Source of the DNA: Physocladia obscura | Taxonomy: Eukaryota > Chytridiomycota > Chytridiomycetes > Chytridiales > Chytriomycetaceae | Reading direction: 5' to 3' | Assembly (NCBI GenBank): GCA_027596945.1 | Contig: JADGJH010000887.1 | Coordinates: forward strand, 1-13,449 | DNA length: 13,449 nt | Shown here: in pieces, positions 1 to 10,304 of the stretch | Position numbering within the stretch: position 1 is the first letter of the stretch | Layout of the letters: the number at the start of each line of letters is the position of its first letter | Translations under genes and position numbers: made by a program | The notes under the pieces: generated by a model | Databases searched by the model: none | What the model saw: the letters and a program-made list of their open reading frames with translations, nothing else | Told to the model about the DNA's origin: nothing

Positions 1-38
1 TTTTTTCATCAAACAATGAAAAAAATATATATTTCAGA

Positions 39-2945
39 ATGGAGAAAGAAAAGCAGCAGAGTTTGAGACGATTACTAATACATTCAAGCAAAATGGTATG
101 CAAAGATTCATCAATGAAGATGGATAAAAGTAAAGCCATCCAAGCACAACAGCCGAAAATTTTTCCCACAAAGATGATAAAACGCGCGAAATCCAAGCAG
201 CATGGCAACTCACTAAAATCAAAACCAATTCTGGCCGGATCAAAAAATTTAGTATCGCAAAAATATGGTTGCATCATCGAGCAGTTATTTCCAAATGAAA
301 AATCCGATAACGAGGGCAAAAGCGACAAGAAAACCAACAACGGTCGCCAAGATATCTCCTCTATTATCGCCGCCAACCGCAGTTATATTGAAACTTGCAG
401 ATTGGCCAGCACAATCCCAAGTGCAAACGGCCATGCAATTCGCCAAGTAGCAACGCGTCTCGTCAATGTTCGTCAACATTGGGAAGTTGAACGATATTTT
501 CGCGAAAAATTATTATTGGCAGCGTCTGCCACCTTCGCCACTAATACGACAACCGGTATTTATAATGATAATGAAAAAGAAAAAATATTATCGCAGCCGT
601 CCGAGAATCAAGAAAATCTGGCTCCGATAATAAAACTAGAAGGCGTACACAACTGTGATAATGACGATGGAAACAGCTGCGTGAGTACTCAAAATGGAGT
701 TTCTTGGAACTTTGGGAGCGGCAGTAATAACATCAACAATAGCAACAGTGTTGGCCCTGTTGGTAGAAGTCTGGCATTATCTGTTTTTGGATTTTTGATT
801 CCTACAGCCAACGATTCCACCAACACTTCTGTGATTCCACAAAACAGCGGCAGGAGTCCTATGTCAAATTTTTCTAGGAATGTTTGTATCCGTTGTACTA
901 CATCGAGTGCTACTTTTAACAGCATTTCTTCTTCTTCATTTTATGACATTGGAGCTAACGACGGCGACCAAGAAAATAATGAAGAAATTGAACCTGAAAA
1001 CCCAGCAGACGATCAAGACGAAGAAACACAAGGAAGACAGGATCAATTATTATTGGCACCATTGCGCAATAACAAACACAACAATACTCATTATCAATTA
1101 TCGCGGAGAGAGTCATATTTGGCAATGCAAAGAAAATCATCTTTTGGGAATTCTTCAACTGCCTTTGCAGACTTTGGTGGTGATGATCCGGGCTATGGAA
1201 AGTCACCAATGTTTATCAGGCTGCGGCGTATTTTTCGGCTTGTGGCTTTGGCTTCGCATTTTACAAAGTATCTCTCAAAGATTTTGAAGAATCCTGTGCA
1301 GTTAGGCTTTTTATTACTCTTTGTGTTGATTTATTAATTTTTTTCTTTCAATAAAATTTTTTTTTAAGATGGGGTTGGGAATATGACCCTGACGCAAACT
1401 TTGCTGCAGAAGAAAAGGCTGCGACTCATTCTTCAAAGGGAAATTATTTTGTATCTGCTGTTGACTTTACCGTCGGCCATTTATTCAGCAAGAACCAATT
1501 CCAGGGCTGGCTAACAGGAAATATGCGCCAGCTTTTTCGAAAACCGCCAGAAACGCGAACAGAATTAGAGCTAAGTGAAATGCAAACTTGGTGTGGGGGG
1601 TAAAATTTTTGTAAAATTTTAATTTTAATTTTAATTATAATTTTTTTTTCTTCTTTTTTTTCCATGAAGAATGAAAGCATTCCGAAAATATCCCGTGAAT
1701 ATCCAAAAAGAACTGCTGAGGGTTGGTCGATATGAGCGATGGATGAGTGGTCGTATGATTGTTGGTGAAAGTCAGCGGGGAATGTATTTCTACGTCATCC
1801 TCGACGGAGAAATAGAAATGTTCAAAATGGACCGCGACCAAATGGCTAACGATAAAAGAATTGCCAGCAAACGAAACAGTGTAGATATTATCAATTCAAG
1901 CCATGGGTCGTTATGCGAGTCCAAAAAAAACGACGATTATGAGAGAAAATATCGTGTTAATTTGGGATCTCAAGGAAGTGGGGGTTTGTTTATTTCTCTT
2001 TTTTTGTCTCTCTCTCTATTTTTTTTTTTTTTTGTTGGTTTTTTTTGTTGTGTGTTTGTTAAAATCCTTCCAGAATCTTTTGGAGAGTTGGCGTTTGGCA
2101 GTGAGGATCTGAGATTAGCCTCTGCGGCAACCAAACGAACAACTGAATTTCTTATCATTACCAAAGAAGACTATCTGCGAATCGTGCAAGATACAAACGA
2201 TCAAAAATTGATTGAAAAACTTGCAGTTGTCGAAAAAATTCCGATATTTTCAACCCTCTCTGGTGGATTGGAAACTATTGCATTGTACTGCGAAATTAAA
2301 TTTTACTCTCCTGAAAGTGTTGTTATAAGTGAAGGCGATATATGTGAAAACATTTATTTTATACGGTGAATTTGTTTATACAAAAATAATTGAAACAGCC
2401 AGGACAAATAAAAAATATATAAATACATAAAAAACAGGTCAGGATCTTGCCGACTTGTCAAGTCAATCAAGTTCCAAAAGAATGACACAAAAAACAAAAA
2501 ACATCAACGGCATTCAACATCCAACTATCCAGCAACAAACAGCAGCCAGCCAGCAGAACATGCTAAACTTCCCACCACAATTGTAGCAACAAAATTTTTG
2601 AAAATACAAGATCTGTTTCCAGGAGACTTCTACTTTGACGGAGGAGACCCTTCAAATCAAATGATATCGACAGCTGGCTTACGCACAGGCGCACAGTCGA
2701 CAATGAGCTTGATTGCTAACTTTCGCACTGAAATTTTGGTCATTCCAAAAATCGACTTTAATAAGTTTGCCACCCGAGAAACTTGGCGTACGTTTGAAAA
2801 GGCAACCGGGAAAATTTTACCACCTTTGAATATCTTAAGTGCAGTCTACGTTGAGAACCAAAAGTGGTCCTTCTACAAGAAACAAGTTGTAGGGCACGTC
2901 TTGGAGAAAAGAGGCATTAAAAATAATCATAACATTGAAACATGA
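39..2945 (+). CDS. Tandem cyclic-nucleotide-binding-domain protein (soluble, no channel segment)
   Basis: Proposed exons 39-1267, 1369-1599, 1670-1977, 2074-2365 and 2438-2945 give 855 residues. Every junction keeps phase and joins conserved text: YFI|R|SGSCR across the last intron, and SFGELAF after the third. Residues 1-400 are low complexity (Asn, Ser, Lys, Glu). A block ending in KPPETRTELELSEMQ leads into binding domain 1 (about 487-640), with MYFYVILDGEIEMF and a phosphate-binding cassette FGELAF (592-597), five residues, then RLAS with Arg603. This spacing matches cAMP-binding cassettes. Domain 2 (about 642-800) has ENIYFIRSGSC, but its cassette is degenerate (FPGDFYFDGG, no matching Arg), so it may not bind ligand. 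No membrane segments remain once introns are removed, so it is probably a cytosolic cAMP/cGMP sensor; the effector is unknown. Start caveat: an acceptor-like TTTCAG ends at base 37, so position 39 may be internal and the gene may begin upstream. Donors at 1268 or 1301, and 1978 or 1984, are both in phase. Confidence 0.82.
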
Positions 2946-3066
2946 GATGGTTAGTTGAAAGTTAAAGAGCTTTTGTCGACTTGGAACTTGAAAAATATGA
3001 GTTTATGTTATTTTAATTATTTTGTGATTCAACTTTTTAATTCAAAAACATTCTAGAAAGGAAAAA

Positions 3067-3072
3067 AATAAA
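3067..3072 (+). terminator. Possible polyadenylation signal AATAAA
   Basis: AATAAA lies 122 bp after the stop of the cyclic-nucleotide-binding gene, in an A-rich stretch. The convergent coiled-coil gene ends at 3110, so the two 3' ends share only 164 bp and their transcripts probably overlap. The motif is common in such A/T-rich DNA, so support is weak. Confidence 0.3.
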
Positions 3073-3109
3073 AATAAAGATAAGAAAAGTAATTAAAATA
3101 AATAACTTG

Positions 3110-6100
3110 CTACTGTCTTTGACTACCACTCATAAAGTCTTCTAACCCATCAATAGATGTATGTTCTTTTCGAGCAGCTGACCCACCATGACCTCCTGCT
3201 CGTGACGATGGAACTTTCACCGAAATTGTCGATTCATTAGCCAGAATCGCCAAACTGGAGCCACTCCTGCTTGGTGCCAACAAGTCTGTCCGCGACCGCA
3301 ACCCAGACAACGGTTTCGGTGTCGGCGCAATCATTGCTGCCACAGCTGCAGCTGTTGCATCGCTATAAAGCTTAGAGCTTGATAGGTTTGATGGCTGTCT
3401 GGACAAGGAATGTGTTGATGCTTGTCGTCCCGTTCCTGCAAACAAATTTAAAGCCGATCCTTTTCCACTTTTATCCATCAGTTCTGAATGATGTCTTCGA
3501 GCAGTGTTGCTAGTTGTAGAGTCAGAATTATAATAATTATTTGCTTTTTGGTGCTGCTGTTGATGGTTGTGGTGGTGCTGGTCAGTATCATGTTTCAGTG
3601 TGGTGTTTCGATACATTCGCAATTCATCTTCCAGTAAATGAACTTGTTCAACTAATGCTTCGTGTTTGATTGCCATAACTGCTAAATCTTGTTCTTTTTG
3701 CCGCAACAATTGCGTGACGTTTGAAATTTGTCGTGAGTTTGATGATTCGTTTGCAATCAGTTCAGCGCATCGCGCTTCAAGTCTGAAACGATCTGCTGTA
3801 AGCTCAGAGACTTCAATCTGAAAATTTTTTTAGACTTTACAAAAAATAAAGAGAGGCAGAGAGAAAGTAAACGAAACCTTGACACGAGCAATTTCATCTC
3901 CTTGTTGTGAAAGGAGTGCTGATTTTGAAGAAAGTTGATTCCGCAAATTTGTGACTTCAGTTTCCATTGCATTTTTGGCCAATCCAAACCGCTCCTAATC
4001 AAAAAATTAAAATTAAAATTAAAAATTAACATCACTAAAATCGTTGGTAACTCACTTGAACAGCAATAAGCTCTTCCTTTTTCTTTACTTTGATGCTCTC
4101 AATAAACGAATCACTACTTTGCAAAGATGCATTCAGTTCGTGTATTTGCTGTTCCATCTCTGACATTTCTTTTTGAAGCGACAAAATCATTTCGTCTTTT
4201 TGTCGCAATTGAAGCCTCAGCGACTGCTCAATTTCTTCAAATTGATTTAACTGGGCTTGCGTTTCGTTGAGGGATTGTTGGAGTTTTGCAATCTTTTCTG
4301 CCACCTCAGCTAACCGGGCAGTATTCTCTTTTTGCATGGCGGATTTTGATTCAGTTTCCTTGTCGAGCCGGATTTTCAAGTCTTCGGTCAAATCTTCGAG
4401 TCCCTGAATTTCTAAGCTCGCAGATTCGCCTTTCGATACTAGCGTTTGGATTTCTCGTCGCATGTCGAGTTCTGTTTGCCTTTGAAGAGATAGTTCAGTC
4501 TCATTGATTTTCAGGTTTTGTGTCAAGTCATTAATCTGTAAAATTTAATTCTCATTATTTTATGTTTATTTTTTGCTGGTCGCTGATTGAGCGAGAACGC
4601 AATTGAAAAAAATAAATACCTGAGTGACTAGATCTGACGCTTTCTGCGATAAACTTTGATTCTCCGATTTCTCCGACTTTATTGCAACTTCAAGTGCGGA
4701 AATATGTTCAACAAGTTTCTTTTTGGCGGCATTTCCGTCATTAATGTCCTGCCGTAAACGACTCTCAATTTCAGATGCCTTTTGTTGCAGCTTAGAAAAA
4801 TCAGTCATGGCATCTTCAAGCTCGCACCGTTTCTTGTCGAAGTTTTTGTTTAGAGAATCAAGCTCACCGCAAAGTCTTCGTTCGCGACTCGACGAAACCT
4901 CAATCTCCTCCAAATACATTTTCTCCCGCTTCAAAACATCATCAAGCGTTTTGCGTGTGCTTTCAAACCGGTCTTTCACTGTCGCAAGCTCTTGCGCCTC
5001 GGTTGATTTGGCCCGGTACAGCTCGTTCGTCTTTTCAAGCTCAAGTCGCGTGCTGTGCAACCCGCGCTCGAGATGCAGGATTTGCATTTCGAGCTTCATT
5101 TTGTGGTCGCGTTCGGCCAGAAACTCTTGATCTTTTTCTTTGGCAAAGATGGCGAGCTTTTTCATTTCTTGTTCGCGAAAGCTTAGTTTGTCTGATATCA
5201 GCCTTTTCGACGCGCGCATTTCATCGAGCGCTTCTTCAAGGATTTTTGATCGGTCTATTGATGCGCGGAGTACTGAGTCGACCCGCGAAACTAGGATTTC
5301 CACGACTTCGCCACTGTCCCTGTCCGAATCCAACAAAAACTCTGTTGCAGAATCGGCTGGAAAACTATTGATTCTTGTAAAAGCCTCATTTTTGTAATTA
5401 ACATCGCCATTGCTGTTGTTGGTATCGTTATTGGTCGAGGAATAGCTGCTGTGGTGCCGGTTGAGCAGGGCAACAAGAGACCGAATTGTTCTTGCCACAC
5501 GGGCTTCCTTCTCACGCGCCTCAAGTTTCACTGAGTTCAAGGCATGTTTATACGACGCCTGGAGACGCGAAACATCTGCGCGATGGGCTTGCTGTAGATG
5601 AGACAGGTTTGCGAGAAGCGTCGTGTGGGTCGACTCTAGGCTGAGGTACTTGGCGCGCTCTTGTTCAATCAAGGCAAGAAGTGTTTTGTCTGTGGATGTT
5701 TGTTGCTGGGCCTAATTTCATTTACATGACTAGTTTTTAATATACAAAAACAAAACAGTATTAAAAAAAAATCTGAATTTACTCGAGTTAATAAACCACG
5801 CGATTTCGAACCAGACAATGGCGTGGAACTAGATGAAGGGCGCCAAGAATCAACAAGTTCAATCTGTTTCCGCGCACGACATGAAACACAAACATCGTTC
5901 GCCGGCGACATTCCCCCTGATTTATTATTAACCAAAAATCGCGACGATTGTCCAATCAGTGCCGCCAACGAGGCCATTGTGTCTTCGAAAGCATCAGCGG
6001 TATTATGCGATTTTGATTTCGATAATTCGTGGTTGTTGCCGTAGCAGTCGTAATAGCCATCATTATCGTTGTTGTTATCGTTATCGTCGATTTCGTGTCC

Positions 6101-6598
6101 AATACTATCTGCATTTTTGTTCGCGTTGCTGTTTTTTGAATCGCTTGGCTGGGCCGCTTCCTCAACAAACACGTGGCGGCCGTCGCGCGTAACAATCAGC
6201 CGGCCTTTCATTGCCGGCGATCTGATCTGATTTCTACTCTGGCTTCTGCCGGTATTATCACCGCTTTCGCCGCGTCGTTGCGTTTGGTGTTGGTTTTTGG
6301 TGTTGACTGCGGCGGCGGATTTATTTCGGCTCCCGCTTCGATTTCGACTGCGGCTTCGGCTTCGACTCCGACTTTGGTGACTCGGCACGATTGTCTGTTC
6401 TCGCTCAGAGTCGGAATTATCCTTCCTCATTCTAGGCGACCGTGGTGATGGCGATACGGAAAGCGAAAGGGACGATGTCGACGATGAAAATAGTTCACGT
6501 TGCCGTGCAAGTTCCGCTAGTCGTCGTGCGCGATGTGTTGGGGATGTCATCTGTTGCCGGTCTCGCTCTCGTTCTTGATTCCGTTGTCTTCCTTCCAT
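3110..6598 (-). CDS. Large RS-rich coiled-coil protein, function unknown
   Basis: Exons in transcript order 6598-5783, 5711-4620, 4535-4056, 3994-3878 and 3817-3110 give 1070 residues; all four introns (60-84 bp) are phase 0. The start at 6598 is the first usable ATG after the BTA1 stop at 6717. Residues 1-272 are disordered: basic/polar, SP-rich, an RS-repeat tract (76-94), an Asp/Asn tract (169-186) and CVSCRARK with a CxxC (237-240). Residues about 273-910 are mostly Glu/Lys/Gln/Leu heptads (for example RLDKETESKSAMQKEN), predicting long coiled coil, broken by an Asn/Ser linker near 360-390. The tail has a His/Gln run (916-925) and a Ser/Ala/Arg-rich end. No catalytic or membrane motif was seen. 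By composition it could be a cytoskeletal, spindle-pole, basal-body or Golgi-tether scaffold, but I do not recognise the family. BTA1 is its upstream neighbour on the same strand. Confidence 0.8.
6317..6373 (-). repeat. RS-dipeptide coding minisatellite in the coiled-coil gene
   Basis: The tract encodes residues 76-94, starting QSRSRSRSRSRNRSGSR, from imperfect repeats of six-base units (CGN TCN / CGA AGC types). Arg-Ser tracts like this are typical SR-kinase targets in other proteins, so phosphorylation is possible but not shown. Unit number probably varies between strains. Confidence 0.6.
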
Positions 6599-6716
6599 TT
6601 TTTGAACACAAAAGAACAAATTAAAGAAATCAAATCTCTTCCAAAAAACTTTACGATCAACACAGTAAAAAATGAAAAAAAGAAAAGGAAAATCGTTAGA
6701 CCTTTCCATCCAGTCT

Positions 6717-9700
6717 TTACAACTTCTCACCAACCCAGAGCGAAGCATACACTAAAATCACAAAACAAAAAAAATAATTAAAAAGTCAAGAAAAAGTCAG
6801 TAAGCAGTTGGAAAAACAAAACAAAATAAAAATACTGAACTATTAACCCGATCAATATAAGGCAAATTCTCGTCGCGAATCTGGCACGGCGAAACCTTGA
6901 ATCCTTTCTCCTCGAACATCGTGTTATACCACGGATACTTGCCCGCGCTACGCCAATACGCCCGTCCCCCTTTCGCCAATTTCTTGTGCACGGCGCTAAT
7001 CTCATCGTCAGCATCCTCGTTGCTGAACCAATCAAGGTGGTCCATCAGAATAACCCGCGTCAACTCCCCGTCCGCAACCTCACTTCGGAGCACTTCCACT
7101 ATCGTACGTGTGTGGATCTTGATCGCGTCTAGGCGCGATGGGTTCTGCTGAAGTGTGTTGAAGCCTTCTTCCGTCAGGTATGATGGCGCGTTTGCAGGTG
7201 TGTATTTCAGCATGAGGCACGCGTAGTAAAAGTAGTTGTCGTCGCGGAGCAGTGAGTTCTTAATGATTGGGTCAAGCGTGCTGACAACGTACTCATAGGC
7301 CGATCCTGTCGTTTGGATTTTTTTTGGGGGGGGAGGAAAATGGGGTGTGGCATATTGTATTGGAGAGGGAGAATGCGACGTTGAGGTCAGCAAACAGGGT
7401 TCCTTAAACAAATGCAAAGGGTGGGAGGTTGAATTCCCACTTGCGCAATGCATTTGTTGACCCCTTTTTTTTTAACAGACCAACAGTGTCACATTTTGTC
7501 CGAATAGAAAAGCGGGCACAGATCAGCGTAAGGTTGCCACTCATAAACTGTCACGCACAGAAACCAGGGAGGTTGAAAACCCTGTAACCATCCTAGTACC
7601 AATCAGGAAGTTCTTCAGTGCATGGCACCCCCAACCGACAATTGAAGGTTGAACTTCGCGTCAGATTAGAGAATACAACCAGATGAGGACTTAACCCTAG
7701 CACCCCAGAGCAAAAAGCGCATGTGGCAGGGGGGACCAACAAAGCCAATGACGACAAAACAAGTGAACTTGAAAAAAAATTAAAAATCAAACACACCTTC
7801 TTCAAGCAACATTTGCATTTGCGCTGGTGGGACTCCTAGAGCACCCCATAAGAAGCGATCGTTGTTCAACAGCATAATAAGCCATTTCGACAAAAAGTGT
7901 GGACGAACTTCTTTTTCCCAAATGTTCCATTGCTCTTCAAGGTTCTCGGCATGGCACAAACGTTCAATAGCACCAGTCAATCCACGTGCCTTGGCAACAA
8001 ACTTAAAAATGCGAATGGCTAAACCAGAACATCCTGTCTTGAACAAATTTTTGAAACCGGCTGTTTCCTTCCAGAAATGGTATGCGTATGGTGACAAGTA
8101 AGGGGAAAAGTGGGTGTCGACAACATTGGAAAAGTTTGGAATGTAGCCTTCTCCAAAGAGACGCCAAAAGTCCGAATATTGAAGAGAGCAGATACCAGCC
8201 AGTTTGAGTTCAAGCATGTTATTTTGGCAAGGGTTGAGATCAACACAGTGTATTCTAAAAATAATAAATGAGCTCATTGTCGTTGTTTTTCAAAAATAAA
8301 ATTATTCACCTTGCTGGCCCAACTTTGCAGGCGTACTCAAGAGCATTACAACCACCAGAAGTAATAATAAGCATACGATCTTGAGAAGTCAAATCCAAGA
8401 ATTCCAAATCAACACGTGGGTCTTCCCAAGCAAAGGCATAAATATACGTCGAGAAACGGGGAATGAGGGCTGGATCGAATGGTTGTCTCCATCGCAAACC
8501 TTGTCCGTGAACATGGTCGCTGGAAACATGTGGAAGTTTTGGCACGGCAGCAGAAAGAGCATTTGCTTCTTCTTCGTCGGCAATAGAGTCGGTATCGTCC
8601 ATGTTCTCACCAAGAGCTGGTAAATTGGCGCCGTGCTGTGCGCCAATCCAGACATAGTATGGAATGGCAACACCTGGGAACATTGAACGATTTTTTCCAT
8701 TGAGAGTTTTGACAGTTTTGAATTTGTGTTCGAGGTAATCACGGCGAGAGTGGTGCAAGTAGATATTGTCGGCATCAAACCAGATGGACCAAAACCAGCG
8801 AGAAATCCACGAGAGTTGCCGAGTTGGATCTGATGATCTTTTTGAAGAAACGTAAAAGTCGGCGACACCTAAAAAAGAGCATTTAATCAGATGTGTTATT
8901 TTTCGAAAATTTCAGTCATACCAAAGATACCAGTTGGGGATAAAACGTTGACAAGACCGTCAATAATTGGATAAAACTGCTCAATCATAGAAAGCGAGTA
9001 TGACATTGTCATAAGCGCAATCTCAATATCATCACCATCTTCCTTTGGAATGGTAAACTTGGAAGCGTCCATGCAGACAACAGTTACATTAGTCCAACCC
9101 AATCTACGGAATCGTTCTTCGGCAACTTTACACAACGACGGCGTGATGTCAACGAGATACACTTTGTCAAAGTTCCGAATGGGGAAGAAGGAGTTCATCA
9201 TTTCAATGTTTGCACCAGTGCCACCGCCGACATCAATCCAAGCATAGCGTTTGTTGTTTGTGGCGAGTAGAGACGGCGAGATGGGTGGTGAAGGGAGGAC
9301 TGATGGATCGGTGACAGATTCGCCAGCTTTTCCAGTTTTGAAATCGTTCGCAAAACGGACTGGATAAAACTGCGCCAACTGAGCAGCGCATAGTTTGAGC
9401 ATTGTGCTTCTGCCGCGCAAAAGTCTGAATGGCAAGAGAAAAAAAATTAGTGACCGATAGATTTTACAACCAGTTTAAAAAATAAAATAAAAAAAGAGCG
9501 CTTACGCCCCCACCTTCTTCTCGTCTCATCATAAATATCCGCTTGACCTTCGTAAAAAGCTTCGAGTCTGTTTTGGTGTTCGGACGAGTCCAAGCCATTT
9601 GTTTTTTTCTTGAGGAATGGTTTGATGAAGCAGTTGTAGGCGAAACGCAAATACAGCGAACCGGCAGAGGTACCAAAAACAACGAGGGCAATAGCGGCTG

Positions 9701-10120
9701 TGGCAACCAGAGCGGCGATCGCAGTGCCGCTCACTTGAATGCGCGAACCTTTCAGCAGCTGAGCCTTGAGTCCGCCCAAAAACGAGCTGCGGGGGACCCA
9801 ATCGGAGGCAATAAAGGGAATCATGATGGAGAGCTGGAGATTAAACGTTGGAGGATTGTTAAATGATTAATTAGTTAATTGGTTAATTGGTTGAATAGAG
9901 TTGATTGACTGAGATCGGCAGCTCCGCTGTGACTCACCACCAAGTAAAAGTAGACGCGCTTGTATTGCAACAGCGAGCGCTTCTTTGTGGCGTGCTTGAG
10001 GCGTGCGCCCACGCCAACCTTGACGCCGCCGGCCGTGTGCGCCGAGGGGACTGCGTCGTTGCGCGCCGTGACGCGTTCTGACGTATTCGTATTCTTTTTG
10101 CTGAGGGGTTGTGGTGCCAT
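6717..10120 (-). CDS. BTA1: Betaine lipid synthase (DGTS synthase), BtaB-BtaA fusion
   Basis: Converts diacylglycerol to the phosphorus-free betaine lipid DGTS using S-adenosylmethionine, at the ER. BtaA transfers the 3-amino-3-carboxypropyl group; BtaB trimethylates the amine. Exons 10120-9938, 9833-9514, 9424-8922, 8868-8310, 8254-7797, 7305-6841 and 6751-6717 give 840 residues. The start has an in-frame TGA just upstream. A hydrophobic segment (about 97-119) follows the N-terminal tail. The methyltransferase domain comes next: DIYDETRRRLLRGRSTM across intron 2, SAM motif DVGGGTG (232-238) and acidic VDITPS. The BtaA/DUF3419 domain follows: FAWEDPRVD (481-489), TSGGCNALEY (505-514), IHCVDLNPCQNNMLELKLAG, RFLWGALGVPP, and DRVNMYASLW at the C-terminus. 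BtaB-before-BtaA is the order I know from fungi, opposite to Chlamydomonas. Introns are 53-104 bp except the fifth (491 bp). Fungal homologues are induced by phosphate starvation. Confidence 0.95.
7407..7458. repeat. Two-tier stem-loop in BTA1 intron 5
   Basis: A perfect 10-bp outer inverted repeat (AACAAATGCA 7407-7416 / TGCATTTGTT 7449-7458) encloses a perfect 6-bp inner stem (GTGGGA 7421-7426 / TCCCAC 7435-7440) with loop GGTTGAAT. The octamer palindrome TTGCGCAA (7441-7448) sits between the inner and outer right arms. The hairpin could form in DNA or in RNA of either strand. Confidence 0.7.
7565..7657. repeat. Second and third hairpins with a GGTTGAA loop motif
   Basis: The hairpin at 7565-7584 has the stem CAGGG/CCCTG with AGGTTGAAAA in the loop. 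The hairpin at 7644-7657 has the stem GAAG/CTTC with GTTGAA in the loop. The 11-mer GGGAGGTTGAA occurs exactly at 7423-7433 and 7567-7577, and GGTTGAA again at 7647-7653. Stem bases differ while the loop motif stays, as expected if structure were preserved, although three copies is a small sample. Confidence 0.5.
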
Positions 10121-10304
10121 CTCTCTTCAATGTCACGTTCGTCTCGGGTGCAAGTGTCAAAGAAGATGTTGTTCCTTTTTCTCTCTTTTTTTTTGGGTAG
10201 CGGCGCGTGTGGCTGCCGATATTTTTGGGTTCTCCAACATTTGGGGAAAAATTTTTGGGGTTCCTTGTTGTTGCCTGTTCAAGTGCTGACAACACTTTCT
10301 TTTC

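Larger units (their letters stand above)
7306..7796 (-). other. Unusually long intron 5 of BTA1 (491 bp)
   Basis: The donor GTGTGT starts at 7796 and the acceptor CGACAG ends at 7306, joining LLEE-G-SAYEYVV in phase 1. It is several times longer than every other intron in the window. It also lacks their T-rich make-up, with mixed, fairly GC-balanced sequence, a G-run at 7326-7333 and a T9 run near 7465-7473. No open frame in it continues BtaA homology, and the flanking exons join without a gap, so a hidden coding exon is unlikely. It may hold an inserted element or a structured RNA. Confidence 0.8.

Noticed and set aside
1268..1337. Hydrophobic C-terminus (GFLLLFVLIY) that would suggest a membrane anchor on the first protein
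   Set aside because: It lies in a T-rich stretch after an in-phase donor. Splicing to 1369 continues into conserved sequence, so it is intron read-through.
1984..2073. Phe-rich apparent transmembrane stretch in the cyclic-nucleotide gene
   Set aside because: It is a poly-T intron that happens to stay open; removing it rejoins the SFGELAF cassette.
4955..5371. + strand open frames within the coiled-coil region (also 4723-5130)
   Set aside because: They are Ser/Arg/Cys-rich antisense shadows of the Glu/Lys/Leu heptad codons on the - strand.
6599..6748. N-terminal extension of the coiled-coil gene from an ATG at 6748
   Set aside because: That ATG lies in the last exon of BTA1 (YASLWVGEKL in another frame), and the stretch between is T-rich non-coding sequence.
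7420..7460. tRNA gene suggested by the T-arm-like GGTTGAATTCC hairpin
   Set aside because: No acceptor stem, D arm or anticodon arm could be built around it.
8389..8868. Alternative - strand frame overlapping BTA1 exon 4
   Set aside because: The frame giving VADFYVSSKRSSDP and FAWEDPRVD carries the conserved BtaB-BtaA sequence; this one is its shadow.
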